Shown here: positions 62,401 through 64,000 of the stretch, piece after piece | How positions within the stretch are numbered: the stretch's first letter is position 1 | Layout of the letters: each line of letters starts with the position of its first letter | Source: G963665925 sp963678925 | Lineage (GTDB): Bacteria > Bacillota > Clostridia > Peptostreptococcales > Acidaminobacteraceae | Assembly: GCA_963678925.1 (NCBI GenBank) | Contig: OY787533.1 | Location: 2,356,001 to 2,420,000 of the forward strand | Direction: 5' to 3' | DNA length: 64,000 bases | Program-made: the position numbers and the translations under genes | The notes under the pieces: generated by a model | Database searches by the model: none | What the model was told of the DNA's origin: nothing | What the model saw: only the letters and a program-made list of their open reading frames with translations

Positions 62401-62851
62401 CTACTTCCACGGCCTTGAAGAAGGCGAAACATGTGAGGTTGAAATCGATGAGGGCAAGACGCTTGTCATCAAGCTGCTTGAAATCGGCAAGGTTGACAAT
62501 GAAGGTATGAGAAGACTTGCGTTTGAAGTGAATGGCAACAGACGCGATGTCATGATTGAAGATAAGTCTTCTAAGACTGCAGGTGGCGGGGGCGGCAGCC
62601 GCAAGGTGATGGCAGACCCTGAAAATCCACTCGAAATCGGATCGTCAATTCCTGGCAAGGTTGTTAAAGTTCTTGTCAAAGAAGGCGATGCAGTAGAAGC
62701 AGGCGATACGGTTGCAATTGTTGAAGCCATGAAAATGGAGACCAATGTGACTGCGTCATGCTCCGGTCTTGTAGAGCACGTTTATGTTCAGGCGGATCAA
62801 ATGGTTGAAGCCACAGAACTGCTCCTTGCAATGACAGAGTGTACTGCTTAA
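59405..62851 (+). CDS. pyc: pyruvate carboxylase
   Basis: 1148 residues if the TTG at 59405 is the start (AGAGGTGG upstream; an in-frame GTG at 59396 overlaps that site). Domain order is biotin carboxylase (about 1-455, RVLVANRGEIAIR, ASAGGGGRGMRIV, FIEMNPRIQVEHTVTE), carboxyltransferase (about 530-800, LLTDTTMRDAHQSLMATRVR, IKDMSGLLKP, HLHTHDTTGNG), a PC allosteric/OADA region, and the biotin carrier domain at the C terminus with biotinyl-Lys in VEAMKMETNV. It makes oxaloacetate from pyruvate, bicarbonate and ATP to refill the TCA/biosynthetic pool. It is monocistronic with its own promoter and terminator. Confidence 0.97.
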   Translation: MKKFKRVLVANRGEIAIRVFRACHELGIRTVAIYSKEDKNALFRTKADESYLIGKSKGPIEAYLNINEIVKLAKKKGVDAIHPGYGFLSENPELAEKCEEAGIAFIGPDPDMMIRMGDKIKSKKVASSVGVPTIPGFEKPLLTDQEALEAARFCGYPIILKASAGGGGRGMRIVREESQLVAEYRSAKNEAKKAFGIEDVFIEKFLENPKHIEVQILGDAHGNVVHLFERDCSIQRRHQKLIEFTPSLALTEEKRQAICDDAVRISKAVNYKNAGTVEFLVDKEGNHYFIEMNPRIQVEHTVTEMVTGIDLVQSQILVAQGYALDSDEVGIGSQENIKVNGYSIQCRVTTEDPANNFAPDTGLIDVYRSASGFGIRLDGGNGYTGSMISPYYDSLLVKCTSWSRTFDDAIRKSVRAIKEMSVHGVKTNIPFLINVLLHDEFRRGACDTNFIANNPDLFDFTAKQDVELKLLSFIGDIVVNETGGTKPSFDVPVVPSFDKADMMSGTKQILDEKGPEGLVEWIHGQNKLLLTDTTMRDAHQSLMATRVRTQDIKKIAKATSALGKDLFSVEMWGGATFDVAYRFLNESPWERLDILRERMPNVLLQMLIRGSNGVGYKNYPDNVIRELIQESAKRGIDVFRIFDSLNWFKGMEVAIDEVLKTGKVAEACICYTGDILDTTRDKYTLEYYVNLAKQIEASGAHILGIKDMSGLLKPYAAFKLVKALKEEISIPVHLHTHDTTGNGVASLLLAAEAGVDIVDTAFNAMSGLTSQPALNSIVAALENTDRATGFDLDAIQKISDYWSSVRPVYAQFESDLKSTSAEIYKYEIPGGQYSNLKPQVESFGLGHRFNEVKEMYRDVNTMFGDIVKVTPSSKAVGDMAIFMIQNDLTPENIMANGKDLAYPDSVVAYFGGMMGQPAHGFPKDLQKLVLKNEKPITVRPGELLEDEDFDAIAQMLQDKHGIEATKSDVISSALYPKVFDDYLKYVAEHGDLSRMGSDVYFHGLEEGETCEVEIDEGKTLVIKLLEIGKVDNEGMRRLAFEVNGNRRDVMIEDKSSKTAGGGGGSRKVMADPENPLEIGSSIPGKVVKVLVKEGDAVEAGDTVAIVEAMKMETNVTASCSGLVEHVYVQADQMVEATELLLAMTECTA

Positions 62852-62863
62852 TCAGTAAATCAT

Positions 62864-62901
62864 TTAAGCCTGGTAGTGAAATTTCACTGCCAGGCTTTTA
62901 A
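62864..62901 (+). terminator. rho-independent terminator after pyc
   Basis: AAGCCTGGTAGTGAAA pairs with TTTCACTGCCAGGCTT, followed by TTAAATT. Confidence 0.85.
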
Positions 62902-63177
62902 ATTAGTGCCTAGCAGTCTGTGCTAGAATCAGGACGTTAGAATTACCTAATGGCATTATGATTATTCCCTATATTCAGATGTACAAATGCGATGTGATTT
63001 TTTTCGAAATACGTAAAGATTGGTAGAGGGTTTTACAGAATTATATCGAAGTAATTGTATAGCGAAAATTCAATATGCTACGAAGGTTTTTTATGATACT
63101 TTCGTCAAAAAGTGCATATAAAGAATCTAATTCGGGTATGAATATCGTGATAATATACAATGAAACGAGGGGGTCTC
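62902..63177. other. intergenic region upstream of the last response regulator
   Basis: AT-rich, no gene. TACAAT at about 63155 could be a -10 box, without a convincing -35. GAGGGGG just before 63178 is the ribosome site. Confidence 0.4.
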
Positions 63178-64000
63178 ATGACAACTATGCAAGATATGCT
63201 ATTTCAATCCGATCAAAAACTTGATAATGAGCATGATGACACCATCCTATTTGCAGACGATCGCCTAGGCGGTGATGAAGTAACAGAAAGCGCCCCTTGG
63301 AAAATTATCATCGCAGATGACGAAGAAGAAGTTCACGCAATGACCCGAATGGTTATGAAGAAATTCGAATTTGAAGGGCGTGCGGTTGAGTTGATAAGTG
63401 CGTATTCTGGCAGGGAAACCATTGAAATTATGGAGAAACAGCCTGATGTAGCGATTATTCTTCTGGATGTGGTCATGGAAAATGAAAACTCTGGCCTTGA
63501 AGTGGTTAAGAAAATACGTGATGAGCTCAGAAATCCGTTCGTTCGTATCATTTTAAGAACAGGCCAGCCAGGTCAGGCGCCAGAAGAAGATGTAATCAGA
63601 AATTACGACATCAATGATTATAAATCAAAAACAGAATTGACCGTACAAAAGCTCTATACAGCGGTGATTGCATCACTGCGTGCGTATCAGGGCATGCGAA
63701 TTATTGAAACGAATCGAATTGGTCTTGAACGTATCATCAATACGTCCAGAGAACTTTTCGAAATGCAGTCCCTCAGATCCTTTAGCAAGAATGCCATACA
63801 GAGCATGTGTGACATGATTTCCAATGGCGACGCCCTTTCTGAAGGTCTTAGCGGTTTGGCGGCAACACTTTCTCATGAACAGCTCATCGCCATTGGCGGT
63901 ACAGGTGTTTTTGAGGAGTACAGCGGTTATCTGATTAAGGACATTCCGAATGAGGAGCTGCGTGAAGACATTGAGAAGGCACTCACCCTAAGTGGCTGTT
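63178..64000 (+). CDS. response regulator with DUF3369-like domain, cut by window edge
   Basis: The visible 274 codons start at ATG 63178 with GAGGGGG upstream and run off the right edge. After a 40-residue acidic leader comes a receiver domain (WKIIIADDEEEVHAMTRMVM, the phospho-Asp in IILLDVVME, LRTGQPGQAPEED, then DYKSKTELT). Next is a segment resembling DUF3369 (LRAYQGMRIIETNRIGLERI). In known proteins this pairing is usually followed by an HD-GYP c-di-GMP phosphodiesterase, which here would lie beyond the window. The output domain cannot be confirmed. Confidence 0.8.
   Translation, partial: MTTMQDMLFQSDQKLDNEHDDTILFADDRLGGDEVTESAPWKIIIADDEEEVHAMTRMVMKKFEFEGRAVELISAYSGRETIEIMEKQPDVAIILLDVVMENENSGLEVVKKIRDELRNPFVRIILRTGQPGQAPEEDVIRNYDINDYKSKTELTVQKLYTAVIASLRAYQGMRIIETNRIGLERIINTSRELFEMQSLRSFSKNAIQSMCDMISNGDALSEGLSGLAATLSHEQLIAIGGTGVFEEYSGYLIKDIPNEELREDIEKALTLSGC

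Overview
The window looks like a chromosomal segment of a low-to-mid GC anaerobic Firmicute of the class Clostridia. The evidence is Gram-positive style ribosome binding sites (GGAGG, AAAGGGG), a T-box leader, TPP and ZTP riboswitches, pyruvate formate-lyase, a four-gene glycine cleavage operon, UgtP-like glycolipid synthases, an in-frame UGA selenoprotein and polyamine/serine/peptide uptake genes. The genus cannot be fixed from the sequence alone. There is no rRNA, tRNA, prophage, CRISPR array or recognisable transposase; this is mostly housekeeping and metabolic DNA.

Layout. 1-1.7 kb: two tandem class II fructose-bisphosphate aldolase genes on the minus strand, the outer one cut by the window edge. 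2-9 kb: two pseudouridine synthases (rsuA-type and RluA-type), a short MltG/YceG-like membrane protein, a GNAT enzyme, a HEPN-type protein that resembles the effector half of TIGR02710/Csm6 proteins but lacks CARF and CRISPR, signal peptidase I, a TGS-uridine kinase fusion and a HAD phosphatase. 9-15 kb: a membrane PP2C/SpoIIE phosphatase, an ArsR-like regulator, endonuclease IV, GNAT and a GGDEF-EAL protein. 15-20.3 kb: sstT, a YkgJ cysteine-cluster protein, an MFS transporter, a DmpA-type peptidase and a CxxU selenoprotein. 20.3-22.6 kb: promoter, TPP riboswitch, terminator, about 460 bases of palindromic repeat DNA, then fused thiE-thiD. 22.6-28.6 kb (minus strand): T-box-thrS, ZTP riboswitch-pflB and a UgtP-like glycosyltransferase. 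28.7-33.1 kb: queG, XRE-cupin regulator, kbl and cheV. 33.3-36.7 kb: a probable PhoP box followed by two more UgtP-like glycosyltransferases and a flippase-like membrane protein. 36.8-41.4 kb: XRE-cupin regulator plus potABCD. 41.4-45.3 kb: RpiR regulator, OppA-type lipoprotein and M42 aminopeptidase. 45.4-49.5 kb: a lipoprotein with Ca-binding-like repeats, a two-component pair and a PII-like protein. 49.6-51.6 kb: aldo/keto reductase plus TetR. 51.7-57.2 kb: gcvT-gcvH-gcvPA-gcvPB and folD. 57.4-62.9 kb: a membrane-anchored RCC1 propeller protein and pyruvate carboxylase. 63.2 kb to the end: a response regulator with a DUF3369-like region, cut by the window edge.

How the genes fit together. 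Kbl, the glycine cleavage proteins and FolD form a threonine/glycine-to-one-carbon route; PflB supplies formate and sits under a ZTP riboswitch, which reads one-carbon/purine status. SstT, PotABCD, the OppA-type protein and the M42 peptidase fit an amino-acid and peptide fermenting lifestyle. The glycosyltransferase operon with a PhoP-type box suggests replacement of phospholipid by glycolipid when phosphate is short.

The items most worth a second look are the selenoprotein (UGA at 20229-20231), the CARF-less HEPN protein (5326-6150), the 11-bp periodic PhoP-like box (33287-33325), and the nested palindromic elements between the TPP riboswitch and thiED, one of which has a diverged copy at 33165.
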